Assembly (NCBI GenBank): GCA_963665865.2
Contig: CAXXWF010000001.1
Location: 1,426,001 to 1,490,000 of the forward strand
DNA length: 64,000 nucleotides
Direction of reading: 5' to 3'
From: PHAA01 sp963665865
Lineage (GTDB): Bacteria; Bacillota; Syntrophomonadia; Syntrophomonadales; Syntrophomonadaceae
Under the pieces are notes generated by a model. That model made no database searches and was not told the origin of the DNA. It was given only the letters and a program-made list of their open reading frames with translations. The stretch's first letter is position 1, and each line of letters starts with the position of its first letter. The translations under genes were made by a program, and so were the position numbers. Positions 34,376-43,779 of the stretch are shown piece by piece.

Positions 34376-35146
34376 ATGGCATATACTGAACTACAAAGTG
34401 GCCGGGTATTTTATCAAATGATGAGTTCCCAGTCCGGAGCAAGAGGCAGCCTGCTTTTTCTCCACGGAGCCGGAGGCAGCAGCAAGAAATGGACCAGACT
34501 ACTGGATGCGGGCATGAATGGCTGGAACATGGTGGCCCTTGACCTGCCCGGACACGGGGAATCATCAGGCAATCCCCTGGAACAGATCTCCGCTTATGCC
34601 GGCACAATCAAGGAATTTCTGGAAGTTAGCGCCCTACCGCGGCCTTTGGTTATAGCTGGACACTCTATGGGAGCAAGCATATCATTGCTAACAGCCTTGA
34701 AATACCCCGATATCGTAGATGGACTAGTGCTAATAGGAGCCGGCGCCCGGATGTCGGTCAACAAACAAATGCTTGAGCAACTAGCCCAAGGTACTTTTGA
34801 TACCGGATTCCTTAAAATCTCGTACGGCCCGGATACGCCTGCCGAGTTGCTTCAATCCGAGCTGGAACAAATAGCTAAAGTTCCCCAGCGGTACCTTTAT
34901 ATAGACTTCAATGCATGCGATAGTTTTGATGTTTCTGAACAGCTAGGATCACTGGCTATACCTGTCCTCATTTTAATTGGAGATAAGGATAAGATGACTC
35001 CGTTGAGGAATTCCGAGTTCTTGAACACAAACATTGCAGATTCAGTTCTCAAAGTAATACCTGGTTCAGGCCACAACCTGATGCTAGAAAAGCCTCAGGA
35101 AACCAAGCTGGCTATTCAGGAATTTTTGAATGAGAAATTAGCATGA
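34376..35146 (+). CDS. Alpha/beta hydrolase
   Basis: About 256 residues from ATG 34376 after GGGGGG. HGAG oxyanion motif, nucleophile elbow GHSMG, an acid in LILIGDKDKMTP, and the catalytic His in PGSGHNLMLEK. Fold and triad fit an esterase or CoA-ester hydrolase. It is preceded by the PanE-like gene with a 200-bp gap. It could recycle CoA from a dead-end ester; this is speculation. Confidence 0.85.
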   Translation: MAYTELQSGRVFYQMMSSQSGARGSLLFLHGAGGSSKKWTRLLDAGMNGWNMVALDLPGHGESSGNPLEQISAYAGTIKEFLEVSALPRPLVIAGHSMGASISLLTALKYPDIVDGLVLIGAGARMSVNKQMLEQLAQGTFDTGFLKISYGPDTPAELLQSELEQIAKVPQRYLYIDFNACDSFDVSEQLGSLAIPVLILIGDKDKMTPLRNSEFLNTNIADSVLKVIPGSGHNLMLEKPQETKLAIQEFLNEKLA

Positions 35147-35671
35147 GCCTTTTTAACGCAAAACTTCCGATTGTCATCTAAAAGGTAAGCGTAAAAAAGC
35201 GGACACCGGTTTGCGATTGACTTGCCGCCCCCTCATTTGCATTTCCGCCGTGATTCTACGGTAACCGCAAAAAGGGAGGCGGTATGTATTTCGTCGATTA
35301 GTCGCATGTCGTTAAGATCTGCCTGAGGTCATGCTACAGTCGGCGGTGCCGGTAAAGGTTGGTCCGGTTGACCGTCAGCAAGTAAGCCTGCCGGGCAAGG
35401 TTAAGTGATCTCTGAGGGAAAACTCCAAAGCCTATTGAATCACGGTAAAGCCAGCGTGACTTTACAGACGGGGGCCTGCACGTGGTACACTTGGCATCCC
35501 GACGGAGCATCCCTCTTGCACTTGTTCCTAGCTCACTCCATCAGTAGATTATATTGTCCACATGTGGGGTGGATGTCAAGTCCACGATAATTAGCAGTAG
35601 AGTTATACGGTTTGGTACCTAATCTTTTCGCCGTTACTCTCCAAAAACTCACCCTATCATAACTCACTGGG

Positions 35672-35910
35672 TCATGCCCATTCATTCCTCAAATTCTTCC
35701 TTCCACGCTTTGATATAACTGTTCCACTTTTGCTTTTACCTGAACTATCCTCGACAAGGTTGTAGCCTGCCATTTTGTTTATCTGACGTGGATTATCGAA
35801 TCTCATCGGGTATGCCATTTCACCTAAAAACTAGCCACTGTCACTACTCCTATACCTGGAACGCCAATTATTATCTCCCCAAATCCTATGTCAGCCAATG
35901 CCAGATCCAT
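35672..35910 (-). pseudogene. Remnant of an IS110-family transposase (C-terminal Transposase_20 domain)
   Basis: Read on the minus strand, the frames give MDLALADIGFGEIIIGVPGIGVVTVASF (key block VPGIGVVT), a frameshift, then LGEMAYPMRFDNPRQINKMAGYN (key block NPRQINKMAG), and SSGKSKSGTVISKRGRKNLRNEW before a stop. These are the hallmark blocks of the IS110/Transposase_20 domain (PGIG-VTA, PRQ---YAGL, SSGK-K, SKRGRK-LR). The N-terminal DEDD domain is absent and there is at least one frameshift, so it is inactive. Confidence 0.75.
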
Positions 35911-36103
35911 ATCAAAATCAGTAGGCTGGTTTCTACACAATTTTAATTACCAAACCACAGTGTCAGATCTTCGAGAGCTTGAATATCGACCTTTCTACAT
36001 AGTTATAATTTTTATCGGGAATTTAGGATAGTAGCAGAATCAATATATTGAGATGGGTTAATACGCTTATCTATTCATGTATTAATTACAGGTGTACTGA
36101 ATG

Positions 36104-36119
36104 CCATACACCTGTATGG
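36104..36119. promoter_or_regulatory. 16-bp palindrome, candidate enhancer site (CATACA-CC-TGTATG core)
   Basis: CCATACA-CC-TGTATGG, the same core as at 15541-15568 and 54986-54999. It lies about 95 bp upstream of the sigma-54 promoter at 36214. Confidence 0.7.
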
Positions 36120-36213
36120 AGTTAAGAACAACAACTTTATTCCTTGGCCGAAATCAGTCTTAATATAAGTCGTGTATACGCGGTTATAGGAAAAAAAACC
36201 AGTCTCTAATTTT

Positions 36214-36229
36214 TGGCATGTAATTTGCG
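36214..36229 (+). promoter_or_regulatory. Sigma-54 promoter (-24/-12) for the crotonyl-CoA to acetyl-CoA operon
   Basis: TGGCAT-GTAAT-TTGCG with exact GG-N10-GC spacing, 168 bp before the CoA-transferase start. Confidence 0.85.
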
Positions 36230-36396
36230 TGAAGAAATAGTAGAAATTAAGACAGACATGGTCAGATGTGACTAACACAAAATACATAGGAGGTGGTATG
36301 TGAGTATCAAATACTAACAATGTGTTATGTAAATGCAGCCAATTTAAATCGAATTGACCGGTTACAGGAAAACACAAAGAATAGGAGGATGGTTTT

Positions 36397-37737
36397 TTGT
36401 TCGCTAATGAATATAGAAATAAGCTACGCACCCCGGAAGAAGCGGTAAAAGTCGTTAAATCAGGTGATTGGGTTTTTATGAGTCATTTTGCCATGTTCCC
36501 GCAGGCTTTAGATGAAGCCTTATCCAAGCGGGTTGGTGAGGTAAAGGACGTTATGGTTAGAGCCGTGTGCGCTACCGTATCCCCTAAAATATGTGCTGCA
36601 GATCCAGAGAAAAAGAGTTTCACATATCATAGCGGCTATTTCAGTGGGCATGAAAGGAAACTGGGAGAGAAAGGCCTTTGCTATTATCTTCCGGGCAATT
36701 ATAGCGCCAGTCCTGTAAATGTACGCAATGGAAATGCGAATCCGCCAAATGTAGCTATGATACAAACTACCTCGCCGGATAACAACGGATACTTCAACTT
36801 CGGCACCTCAGCTTCCTATGCGCGGGCTATCTGCGAAACGGCTGATGTCGTTATCCTGGAGGCTAATGATCAAGCTCCTTGGGTATATGGTGGAGAGCAG
36901 GAATCTATCCACATTTCTGCAGTGGACTATATAGTCGAAGCAAGCTATGCGTTGCCTGAGTTACCATCAAGTACGAAAGTAACCGAGGCTGAATTGGCAA
37001 TCGCCAAAATATTAATTGAAGAAATTGAGGATGGAAGTTGTTTGCAATTTGGCATAGGGGGCATGCCCAATACTATAGCCAAAATGATAGGTGAAAGCGA
37101 TCTGAAAAATTTAGGCATTCATTCAGAAATGGCTGCTACTTCATATATAGATCTGATTTTAAAAGGCAAAGTCAATGGAGCCAAGAAGAATATAGACAGA
37201 TATAAAACTACCTTTACGTTTGCCATGGGTACGAAGGAGCTTTATGCTTTCCTCAACAGAAATCCTGCTTTTGCTACCTACCCGGTGGATATAACCAATG
37301 ATCCGGCCCGGATTGCCATAAACGATAAACAAATTTGTATAAATAATACGGTTGAAATCGATCTGCTGGGCCAGATAAGCTCGGAATCATCTGGGACTAA
37401 GCAAATATCCGGCACCGGAGGACAAATGGATTTCACTTTGGGAGCCTCCCAGTCCAGAGGAGGTAAACCGTTCATCTGCTTGAGTTCAACCACCACACAT
37501 GGTGGCCAGCTACTCTCTAGAATTGTTCCTAACATAAAGACTTTCTCTGCCGTTACTTGCCCTCGATCATTCGCTCCGACGATCGTCACTGAATATGGAA
37601 AAGCAAATGTAGTTGGTAAGTCCACATGGAAGCGGGCTGAAATGTTGATAGGGTTAGCCCATCCAGATTTCCGTGATGGTCTGGTAAAAGCCGCTCAAGA
37701 ACAGGGTCTCTGGACCAGGACAAGCAAAATTAATTAG
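36397..37737 (+). CDS. Acetyl-CoA hydrolase/CoA-transferase family (butyryl-/4-hydroxybutyryl-CoA:acetate CoA-transferase type)
   Basis: 446 residues from TTG 36397 after AGGAGG (8-base spacing). One-chain family I CoA-transferase: VKSGDWVFMSHFAMFPQAL, FGIGGMPNTIAKMI, and the catalytic Glu in GIHSEM, which forms the glutamyl-CoA intermediate. Such enzymes exchange CoA between acetyl-CoA and butyrate, or similar acids. It is the first gene of the large plus-strand operon and would activate the substrate acid or release the product acid. The exact acid is not deducible. Confidence 0.9.
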   Translation: MFANEYRNKLRTPEEAVKVVKSGDWVFMSHFAMFPQALDEALSKRVGEVKDVMVRAVCATVSPKICAADPEKKSFTYHSGYFSGHERKLGEKGLCYYLPGNYSASPVNVRNGNANPPNVAMIQTTSPDNNGYFNFGTSASYARAICETADVVILEANDQAPWVYGGEQESIHISAVDYIVEASYALPELPSSTKVTEAELAIAKILIEEIEDGSCLQFGIGGMPNTIAKMIGESDLKNLGIHSEMAATSYIDLILKGKVNGAKKNIDRYKTTFTFAMGTKELYAFLNRNPAFATYPVDITNDPARIAINDKQICINNTVEIDLLGQISSESSGTKQISGTGGQMDFTLGASQSRGGKPFICLSSTTTHGGQLLSRIVPNIKTFSAVTCPRSFAPTIVTEYGKANVVGKSTWKRAEMLIGLAHPDFRDGLVKAAQEQGLWTRTSKIN

Positions 37738-37927
37738 TGCAAATTTCTTATAGGCCAGTCGGGTTTATACTCGACTGGCTATCATATAAGGCTAGAATAA
37801 AAAAAGCGTATTTAAATAAAAAATACAAATTAAGGATTGTCGTTAATACTAGAGAAAATGATTATCAGGTGAAATTATTTCAGACGATGCTACTTTCTCT
37901 GCAGATGGTCGAAAGGAGGCTAATGGA

Positions 37928-38722
37928 GTGTCTTACCGAGACAAAGACTATAAGTTTATCAAAGTGACTATTGAGGGTGAAATCGCCATTATACAGTATA
38001 ACCGTCCTGAGGCACTGAATGCTGCCAATGCTCCCCTAGTGATGGAGCGCAACGAGGCTTGCTATGAAGCCGGTCAAGATCCGGAAATCAGGGTAGTAAT
38101 TATGACCGGTAATGAAAAGGCTTACAGCGCTGGCGGTGATTTGGCTGCTATGGCTAATTATGGGGTAAAAGAAGCCCGGGAGTTTGCTGACAAGGTAGTT
38201 GCATCGAGCCTAGCCCTGACTAATATGCCCAAACCCACTATTGCTATGATTGCTGGCTTCTGCTTCGGGGGTGGTATGGAAAACGCAATGGCCTGCGATC
38301 TAAGAATTGCTGCCGATAATGCCAAATTTTCGCAACCGGAAATTAATGTGGGGATATTCCCTGGCGCGGGTGCTACCCAGAGACTACCGCAGCATGTATC
38401 ACTGTGTAAAGCCAAAGAAATAGTATTTTTGGGAGAAGTCTTTGATGCGCAGACGGCTCTTGATCTGGGATTAGTAAATAAGGTGGTACCATTGGATCAA
38501 TTAAAGGAAGCTACCATGGAGCTGGCCCGCAAATTGTGTAAAAAACCAGCCTTTTCTTTAAGAATGGCCAAGGAAGCTCTTAATGCCGCCTGGAGTACTA
38601 GCTTGGAAAAGGGAATGCAAATTGAGACTGATGGATGGGCCATGACCTATGGAACCAAGGATCAAAAAGAGGGTATGAAGGCGTTTTTAGAAAAACGCAA
38701 ACCAGTCTACACCGGTGAATAG
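37928..38722 (+). CDS. Enoyl-CoA hydratase (crotonase), MSYR-type paralogue 1
   Basis: 264 residues from GTG 37928 (AGGAGG 8 bases upstream). Both hydratase glutamates are kept (GGGMENAMA and FSQPEINVG), with oxyanion motif SAGGDLAAM. Likely crotonase converting crotonyl-CoA to 3-hydroxybutyryl-CoA. It is one of three 264-residue paralogues (42941, 51185) with a common start M-S/N-YR-D/E-K-x-Y and common tail KRKPxxxG, all under sigma-54 promoters. It follows the CoA-transferase after a 190-bp gap that holds no other gene I can support. Confidence 0.9.
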   Translation: MSYRDKDYKFIKVTIEGEIAIIQYNRPEALNAANAPLVMERNEACYEAGQDPEIRVVIMTGNEKAYSAGGDLAAMANYGVKEAREFADKVVASSLALTNMPKPTIAMIAGFCFGGGMENAMACDLRIAADNAKFSQPEINVGIFPGAGATQRLPQHVSLCKAKEIVFLGEVFDAQTALDLGLVNKVVPLDQLKEATMELARKLCKKPAFSLRMAKEALNAAWSTSLEKGMQIETDGWAMTYGTKDQKEGMKAFLEKRKPVYTGE

Positions 38723-38742
38723 TAATATTAGGAGGAATCGTT

Positions 38743-40560
38743 ATGGAATACAGGTATAATGTTCGAGATTTGAAGTTCATCTTGAAAGAATGGTTGCCGA
38801 CCGAGGAAGTATTAGCTTGTGATCGATTCAAGGAATACTTTGGCATTGACGATGTTGATCCGATTATGACCGAAGCATATAAAGTTGCTCGTGAGGTAGT
38901 TAGTCCCATTAACGCCGAAGGTGACAAGAATCCGGTTACATTTGAAAATGGCATAGTTACCAACCCCCCTGGTTATAAAGAAGTTTTCCAATTTCTGCAG
39001 AAAAACGGATGGGGTTCCAGCAGTGAATGTATTGAACTAGATGGCGGGATGCCTTTACTATTATATAAAGCTGCCGCTGAGTTAATTTCTGCAGCCTGCC
39101 CGGCCATGGGCTCCAACATCAAGCTAACCTCAGGGGCAGCCAACCTGATCATTGAATTCGGAACTGAAGCGGATAAGGAAAGGTTCATACCCAAAATGCT
39201 CAGTGGTGATTGGCAGGGAACCATGAACCTGACAGAACCTTCTGCCGGTTCTGACGTAGGTGATGCTTTGACCAGATCATATCCGACTGAAGACCCCAGA
39301 GTATGGAAGATAAAAGGCACCAAAATGTTCATTACCGCTGGAGACGGTTCCATCTGTGAGAACACTATTCATATGGTTCTGGCACGTCCACCCCAGGGAG
39401 CCAAGGGTTCATCAGGTTTGGGTCTTTATATCGTTCCCAAGTTTTGGGTCAACGAAGATGGTAGCATGGGTAAATCCAACGATGTTACCACTATTGCCAT
39501 AGAACATAAGATGGGACTTAACGGGTCGGCCACCTGTATGTTGAATTTCGGAGAAAATGATGAGTGCTATGGGGTTATGGTTGGTAAAGCAGCTGATGAG
39601 AAGGGACGCTCCAAAGGCTTAGCCATGATGTTTAATATGATGAACGAATCCCGCATTGGAACTGGACATAATGCTAATAATCAGGCTTCCGAAGCTTATG
39701 CTCTGGCATCCCAATACACTATTGACCGCGTTCAAGGCTACATTAAAGGTGAGCGGGTACCCATTATTAAGCATGCTGATGTTAGAAGAATGCTTCTGGA
39801 CATGAAAGCACATACCGAAGGAATTAGAGCCATGATATTCAAAGGATTCTATAACTTGGATATAGCGGGGAATTCCAGTGATAAGGCCAAAGCCAAAGAA
39901 TGTGCAGATATTGCCGCCATATTAACACCATTGGTAAAGTGCTATGGAAGTGAAACCGCAGTATTGATGACTGCTGAGGCCATTCAATGTCTGGGCGGGG
40001 TAGGATATACGAAAGAATATCCGGTAGAGCAGTATATGCGCGATTCCAAAGTATTAACCATTTGGGAAGGAACCTCATTTATTCATGGTAACGATCTGGT
40101 GGGACGTAAGATGACCATGGATAACGGTGAACCTTTCAAGAAGTGGATGGGTAGCATCAAGAGTTTTATTGATACCAATAAAAACGAAGCTGGTTTGGAG
40201 AAGGACATGGCTATGCTAGAAAAAGCCTACCAATCTGCAGTAGAGGTTTGGCAAACCATTGCATCATGGCAGGCCGATAAAAAAGGTGAATACGTCAACC
40301 TATATGCAATTAGGACTTTGTTCGTTTTTGCCCAACTATATGTGGCCATGTGTTTGATGGAGCAGGCTATTGTTGCTAGCAAGACCATTGCTGGATTACC
40401 TGATGATCATTTTGACCTTAACTTCTACAAAGGCAAAGTGGCTAGCGCTCGCTATTATGTTAACAACTCGTTACCCAACGTGTTCACTCTGGCCCTGGTT
40501 ATTAAGAATGCAGATACCTCTGTACTAGAGGTCCCAGAAGAAGTATTAATCGTAAGCTAA
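38743..40560 (+). CDS. Long-form acyl-CoA dehydrogenase (about 600 residues, extra C-terminal domain)
   Basis: 605 residues, 200 longer than ordinary acyl-CoA dehydrogenases. N-terminal domain to about 160, MNLTEPSAGSDVGDA, catalytic Glu in TIWEGTSFIHGND, then a C-terminal helical extension (about 470-605) as in the MmgC/DmdC and acetyl-CoA-dehydrogenase-C type proteins. AGGAGG precedes ATG 38743, 20 bp after the crotonase. In this operon it would oxidise butyryl-CoA or a related acyl-CoA, the difficult step in syntrophic growth; this assignment is by context. Confidence 0.9.
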   Translation: MEYRYNVRDLKFILKEWLPTEEVLACDRFKEYFGIDDVDPIMTEAYKVAREVVSPINAEGDKNPVTFENGIVTNPPGYKEVFQFLQKNGWGSSSECIELDGGMPLLLYKAAAELISAACPAMGSNIKLTSGAANLIIEFGTEADKERFIPKMLSGDWQGTMNLTEPSAGSDVGDALTRSYPTEDPRVWKIKGTKMFITAGDGSICENTIHMVLARPPQGAKGSSGLGLYIVPKFWVNEDGSMGKSNDVTTIAIEHKMGLNGSATCMLNFGENDECYGVMVGKAADEKGRSKGLAMMFNMMNESRIGTGHNANNQASEAYALASQYTIDRVQGYIKGERVPIIKHADVRRMLLDMKAHTEGIRAMIFKGFYNLDIAGNSSDKAKAKECADIAAILTPLVKCYGSETAVLMTAEAIQCLGGVGYTKEYPVEQYMRDSKVLTIWEGTSFIHGNDLVGRKMTMDNGEPFKKWMGSIKSFIDTNKNEAGLEKDMAMLEKAYQSAVEVWQTIASWQADKKGEYVNLYAIRTLFVFAQLYVAMCLMEQAIVASKTIAGLPDDHFDLNFYKGKVASARYYVNNSLPNVFTLALVIKNADTSVLEVPEEVLIVS

Positions 40561-40591
40561 ATTATTTAAATGAATTGGAGGGGTAATTAGA

Positions 40592-41782
40592 ATGAGAGAT
40601 ATTTATTTGGTTGAAAGTGTTCGCACCGGTATTGCCAAAGCAGGCAAAAACTCCTGGTTTGCTAACCTGAGAGCGGATGATATGGCGGCTTTGGTTATGA
40701 ACGAAGTAATGCGTCGGGCAGGTCTGGAAGACAAAAAAGAAGAACTCGATGGTGTTATCTTGGGTGGAACTGCCTTGGTCAACGATATGGCCAGCAATAT
40801 TGGGCGCTATTCAGTTATCATGGCAGGTTTCCCGTATAGTATTCCTGGCTGTACAGTGGACCGCTTCTGCTCCTCCGGTGTTCAGTCTATTTTCAATGCT
40901 ATAGCTGAAATCAATATGGGTTGGGGATCCGAGCTTATGCTGGCCGGCGGCGTTCAACACATGACCCATGTTCCCATGGGCTTTGGAAATCTGCACAATC
41001 CGCGCTTAGGTGAATTCACCGATGATAATGCCAAGAGCATGGGATGGACCGCAGAAATGGTAGCCCGCAAGTATGGCATCACTCGCGAAGAACAGGATCT
41101 GATGGCGATGGAAAGCCATGCTAAGGCTCATAAAGCAACTGAAGCGGGCTTATTCAAAGATGAGATATTGCCCATAGAAGTAGATGCACCCCAAAAGGAT
41201 GAGACCACCAAGAAAATGATAGTTGACCGGGATCAGGGAATCAGACCTGATACTACCATGGAATCCCTAGCCAAAATGCAGCCGGTGTTCTTAAAAGACG
41301 AAGCTGCCACGGTTACGGCCGGCAACGCCAGCCAGACCAACGATGCTGCCGCAGTAGTGCTGGTAGCCAGCGGGGAAAAATGCAAGGAATTGGGATTAAA
41401 GCCCAAGATGAAGCTGATAGGATTCAAGGCGATAGGCGTTGACCCCGTCTATATGGGCATTGGACCGGCTGTGGCCATCCCGATGGTTCTGAAACAGGCC
41501 GGAATGACCATTGACCAGATCGATATTTGGGAAATCAATGAAGCTTTTGCTGCCCAGGCAGTTTATTGCACCAAGGAACTGGGCATCCGTAACCATCCGC
41601 TTCTTAATCCCAGGGGCAGCGGAATCGCTTTAGGACATCCACTGGGCTGTACAGGAGCTCGTATCGCAACCACCTTAATGCATGAGATGCCTGCCTATGG
41701 CGCCAAGTATGCAGTTGAGTCAATGTGTGTCGGACATGGTCAGGGTGTTGCCGCTATTTGGGAATGGGTTGGCGATAAATAA
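40592..41782 (+). CDS. Acetyl-CoA acetyltransferase (thiolase), active-site complete
   Basis: 396 residues. All three catalytic residues are seen: Cys93 (DRFCSSG), His349 (GHPLG) and Cys379 (CVGHGQG), plus the NEAFA block. It cleaves acetoacetyl-CoA to two acetyl-CoA. ATG 40592 follows GGAGGGG. A hairpin after the gene (41800-41835) may set the relative amount of downstream mRNA. Confidence 0.93.
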   Translation: MRDIYLVESVRTGIAKAGKNSWFANLRADDMAALVMNEVMRRAGLEDKKEELDGVILGGTALVNDMASNIGRYSVIMAGFPYSIPGCTVDRFCSSGVQSIFNAIAEINMGWGSELMLAGGVQHMTHVPMGFGNLHNPRLGEFTDDNAKSMGWTAEMVARKYGITREEQDLMAMESHAKAHKATEAGLFKDEILPIEVDAPQKDETTKKMIVDRDQGIRPDTTMESLAKMQPVFLKDEAATVTAGNASQTNDAAAVVLVASGEKCKELGLKPKMKLIGFKAIGVDPVYMGIGPAVAIPMVLKQAGMTIDQIDIWEINEAFAAQAVYCTKELGIRNHPLLNPRGSGIALGHPLGCTGARIATTLMHEMPAYGAKYAVESMCVGHGQGVAAIWEWVGDK

Positions 41783-41799
41783 TACAGGACAAAGAATTG

Positions 41800-41835
41800 C
41801 TTGGAACTACCAGCATTAGTGCTAGTAGTTCCAAG
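41800..41835 (+). terminator. Intra-operon hairpin
   Basis: CTTGGAACTACCAGCA (41800-41815) pairs with 41820-41835, a 16-bp stem with one G-U pair and a 4-base loop. No T tract follows, so it is more likely an mRNA processing or stability element than a full terminator. Confidence 0.5.
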
Positions 41836-41883
41836 GGTATGTGAAAAATAGTATTATCAAAATAGGAAAAGGAGTGAAAGATA

Positions 41884-42771
41884 ATGGCAGTGAAGGAAAT
41901 TATGGTAGTAGGAGCAGGTTTTATGGGAGCAGGTATTGCTCAGGTAGGTGCCCAAGCTGGTTATACTATGCGGGTGTACGATATTTCTCAGGCAGCGGTT
42001 GACAAAGGAATTGCTTCTGTAGCGAAGATTCTTTCCAAGAATGTTGAAAAGGGTAAAATAACTGAAGAAGCAAAAAAGGCTACCATGGCTTTGATTATTC
42101 CTAGCCTGGATCTGGCCGACGCCAAAGATTCCGATTTAGTAATTGAAGCAGTATTGGAAAATGAGGCGCTAAAGAAAGACATATTCCAAAAGTTAGATGG
42201 CATTTGCAAACCGGAATGCATTCTGGCCACTAATACTTCCTCCATCCCCATTACCCAGTTAGCCGCTGCTGTCAATAGAGCCGACAAATTCATCGGTATG
42301 CATTTCTTCAGCCCAGTGCCGGTTATGAAACTGTGCGAAATCATTCGCGGTATGAAGACGTCCGATGAAACCGTGGCCGTCACCAAAGAAGTTGCCGATA
42401 AGATGGGCAAAGTCACCGTTATTGCCAAGGATGTTCCTGGATTCATAGTAAACCGGATCAATTCCGCCATGCGGAACGAGGCATACAGATGCTTGGAAGA
42501 AGGTGTAGCAAGCGTTGAAGATATCGATAAAGCTATGAAAAATGGTGCCAATCATCCTATGGGACCTTTCGAACTGGCTGATTTCGTGGGATTGGATGTT
42601 GGATTCAACGTTATAAAAACTCTCTATGCCGGATACAAAGATGTACGGTTTGCTCCCAATGCCACTTTGGAGAAACTGGTAATTTGCGGCGATCTGGGCA
42701 GAAAGAGCGGCAAAGGCTGGTATGATTATTCCTCCGGAGAGAGAAAACCCAGAAACGACGTTAAATTCTAG
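41884..42771 (+). CDS. hbd: 3-hydroxybutyryl-CoA dehydrogenase
   Basis: 295 residues. NAD motif GAGFMGAGIAQ, catalytic His in MHFFSPVPVM, Glu in KLCEIIRG, Asn in GFIVNRI, and a C-terminal GWYDYSSG. It oxidises 3-hydroxybutyryl-CoA to acetoacetyl-CoA. AGGAG lies before ATG 41884. Together with crotonase, thiolase and the CoA-transferase it completes crotonyl-CoA to acetyl-CoA. It is closer to the classical clostridial Hbd than the enzyme at 4163. Confidence 0.94.
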   Translation: MAVKEIMVVGAGFMGAGIAQVGAQAGYTMRVYDISQAAVDKGIASVAKILSKNVEKGKITEEAKKATMALIIPSLDLADAKDSDLVIEAVLENEALKKDIFQKLDGICKPECILATNTSSIPITQLAAAVNRADKFIGMHFFSPVPVMKLCEIIRGMKTSDETVAVTKEVADKMGKVTVIAKDVPGFIVNRINSAMRNEAYRCLEEGVASVEDIDKAMKNGANHPMGPFELADFVGLDVGFNVIKTLYAGYKDVRFAPNATLEKLVICGDLGRKSGKGWYDYSSGERKPRNDVKF

Positions 42772-42940
42772 CCAATAGAGAGCGGGATCAATTATGGTTT
42801 TTAGTACGAGCCTGGTTGAAAATGAGACTCGCACAGATTGCAACATGTAAAAAGCTGATGGTTACGGTTTATCCGGCTGAAGCCACAGGATAGACCGTAA
42901 CCACTACGGTTGATAGACCCCGGAAAGGAGGTAGTATTTA

Positions 42941-43735
42941 GTGTCATATAGGGATAAGAAATATAATACCATGCTGGTTACGGTCGAAGATCATATTGCC
43001 ATCGTTCAGTTTAATCGACCGGAAGTATTAAATGCTATAAATAATGAAGTGAACCGGGAACGTGCGGAGATATTTACCGCACTGGGGAAGGACCCTGATG
43101 TCCGAGTGGTAATACTTACTGGCGGCGAGAAGGTATTTAGTGCTGGCGGTGATTTAGCGGCTCTTTCTCAGTATGGAATAGTAGAAGCCCGGGAACATGC
43201 CGACAATAACTATGCTGGTCAGAAGGCACTGGCGGAGATGCCGAAACCGACTATTGCAGCCATAGCAGGATATGCCATGGGTGGTGGTGCAGAGAATATA
43301 TTGTTGTGTGACCTGCGTATAGCCGCGGATAATGCAAAAATTGCTCTTTCGGAGATTAATGTCGGCATCTTCCCGGGTGGGGGTGCGACCCATCGGTTAC
43401 TGCAAAGTGTATCAATGTGCCAAGCCAAGGAAATGCTCTTCTTTGGTGGTATGATAGATGCCCAGACGGCTCTGGAGATGGGGTTGATCAACAAAGTGGT
43501 CCCAGTATCCGAATTATTGAGTACCGCTAAAGAATGGGCTCAAAAATTAGCCAAGAAGCCTCCCTTCACGCTGAAGATGCTCAAAGCAGTCGTGCATGCC
43601 AATTGGGGCCTGGATACCGAAACCGCCATGAGAGTGGAGCACGATGCCTGGACGGCTATCTTCGGCAGTGCAGATGCCAAGGAAGGCATGCGAGCCTTCG
43701 TTGAGAAGAGAAAACCTGAATACAACGGCAGATAG
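42941..43735 (+). CDS. Enoyl-CoA hydratase (crotonase), MSYR-type paralogue 2
   Basis: 264 residues from GTG 42941 behind GAAAGGAGGT. Oxyanion segment SAGGDLAAL; the glutamates are retained in GGGAENILL and IALSEINVG. Relative to the paralogues at 37928 and 51185, the residues before the second Glu differ (ALSE versus SQPE/GQPE), which changes the immediate active-site environment. It lies between hbd and the second thiolase, suggesting a second pass of the same chemistry on a slightly different acyl-CoA. Confidence 0.88.
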   Translation: MSYRDKKYNTMLVTVEDHIAIVQFNRPEVLNAINNEVNRERAEIFTALGKDPDVRVVILTGGEKVFSAGGDLAALSQYGIVEAREHADNNYAGQKALAEMPKPTIAAIAGYAMGGGAENILLCDLRIAADNAKIALSEINVGIFPGGGATHRLLQSVSMCQAKEMLFFGGMIDAQTALEMGLINKVVPVSELLSTAKEWAQKLAKKPPFTLKMLKAVVHANWGLDTETAMRVEHDAWTAIFGSADAKEGMRAFVEKRKPEYNGR

Positions 43736-43779
43736 GTGACAAGCATTACCTTAAGCCCAGGAAAATAGGAGGGAACAAC

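Larger units (their letters stand above)
35147..36396. other. 1.25-kb region without intact genes
   Basis: The left part (about 35170-35600) looks richer in G+C than its surroundings and gives no recognisable protein; it may be foreign or decayed DNA. The middle holds the IS110 remnant (35672-35910). The right end holds the palindrome at 36104-36119 and the sigma-54 promoter at 36214 for the next operon. Confidence 0.5.

Noticed and set aside
35405..35590. 61-residue open frame in the 35-kb gap
   Set aside because: No ribosome site, odd composition and no recognisable motif; it lies in decayed DNA.
37737..37967. 76-residue open frame between the CoA-transferase and crotonase 1
   Set aside because: No ribosome site; it overlaps the crotonase start and its AGGAGG.
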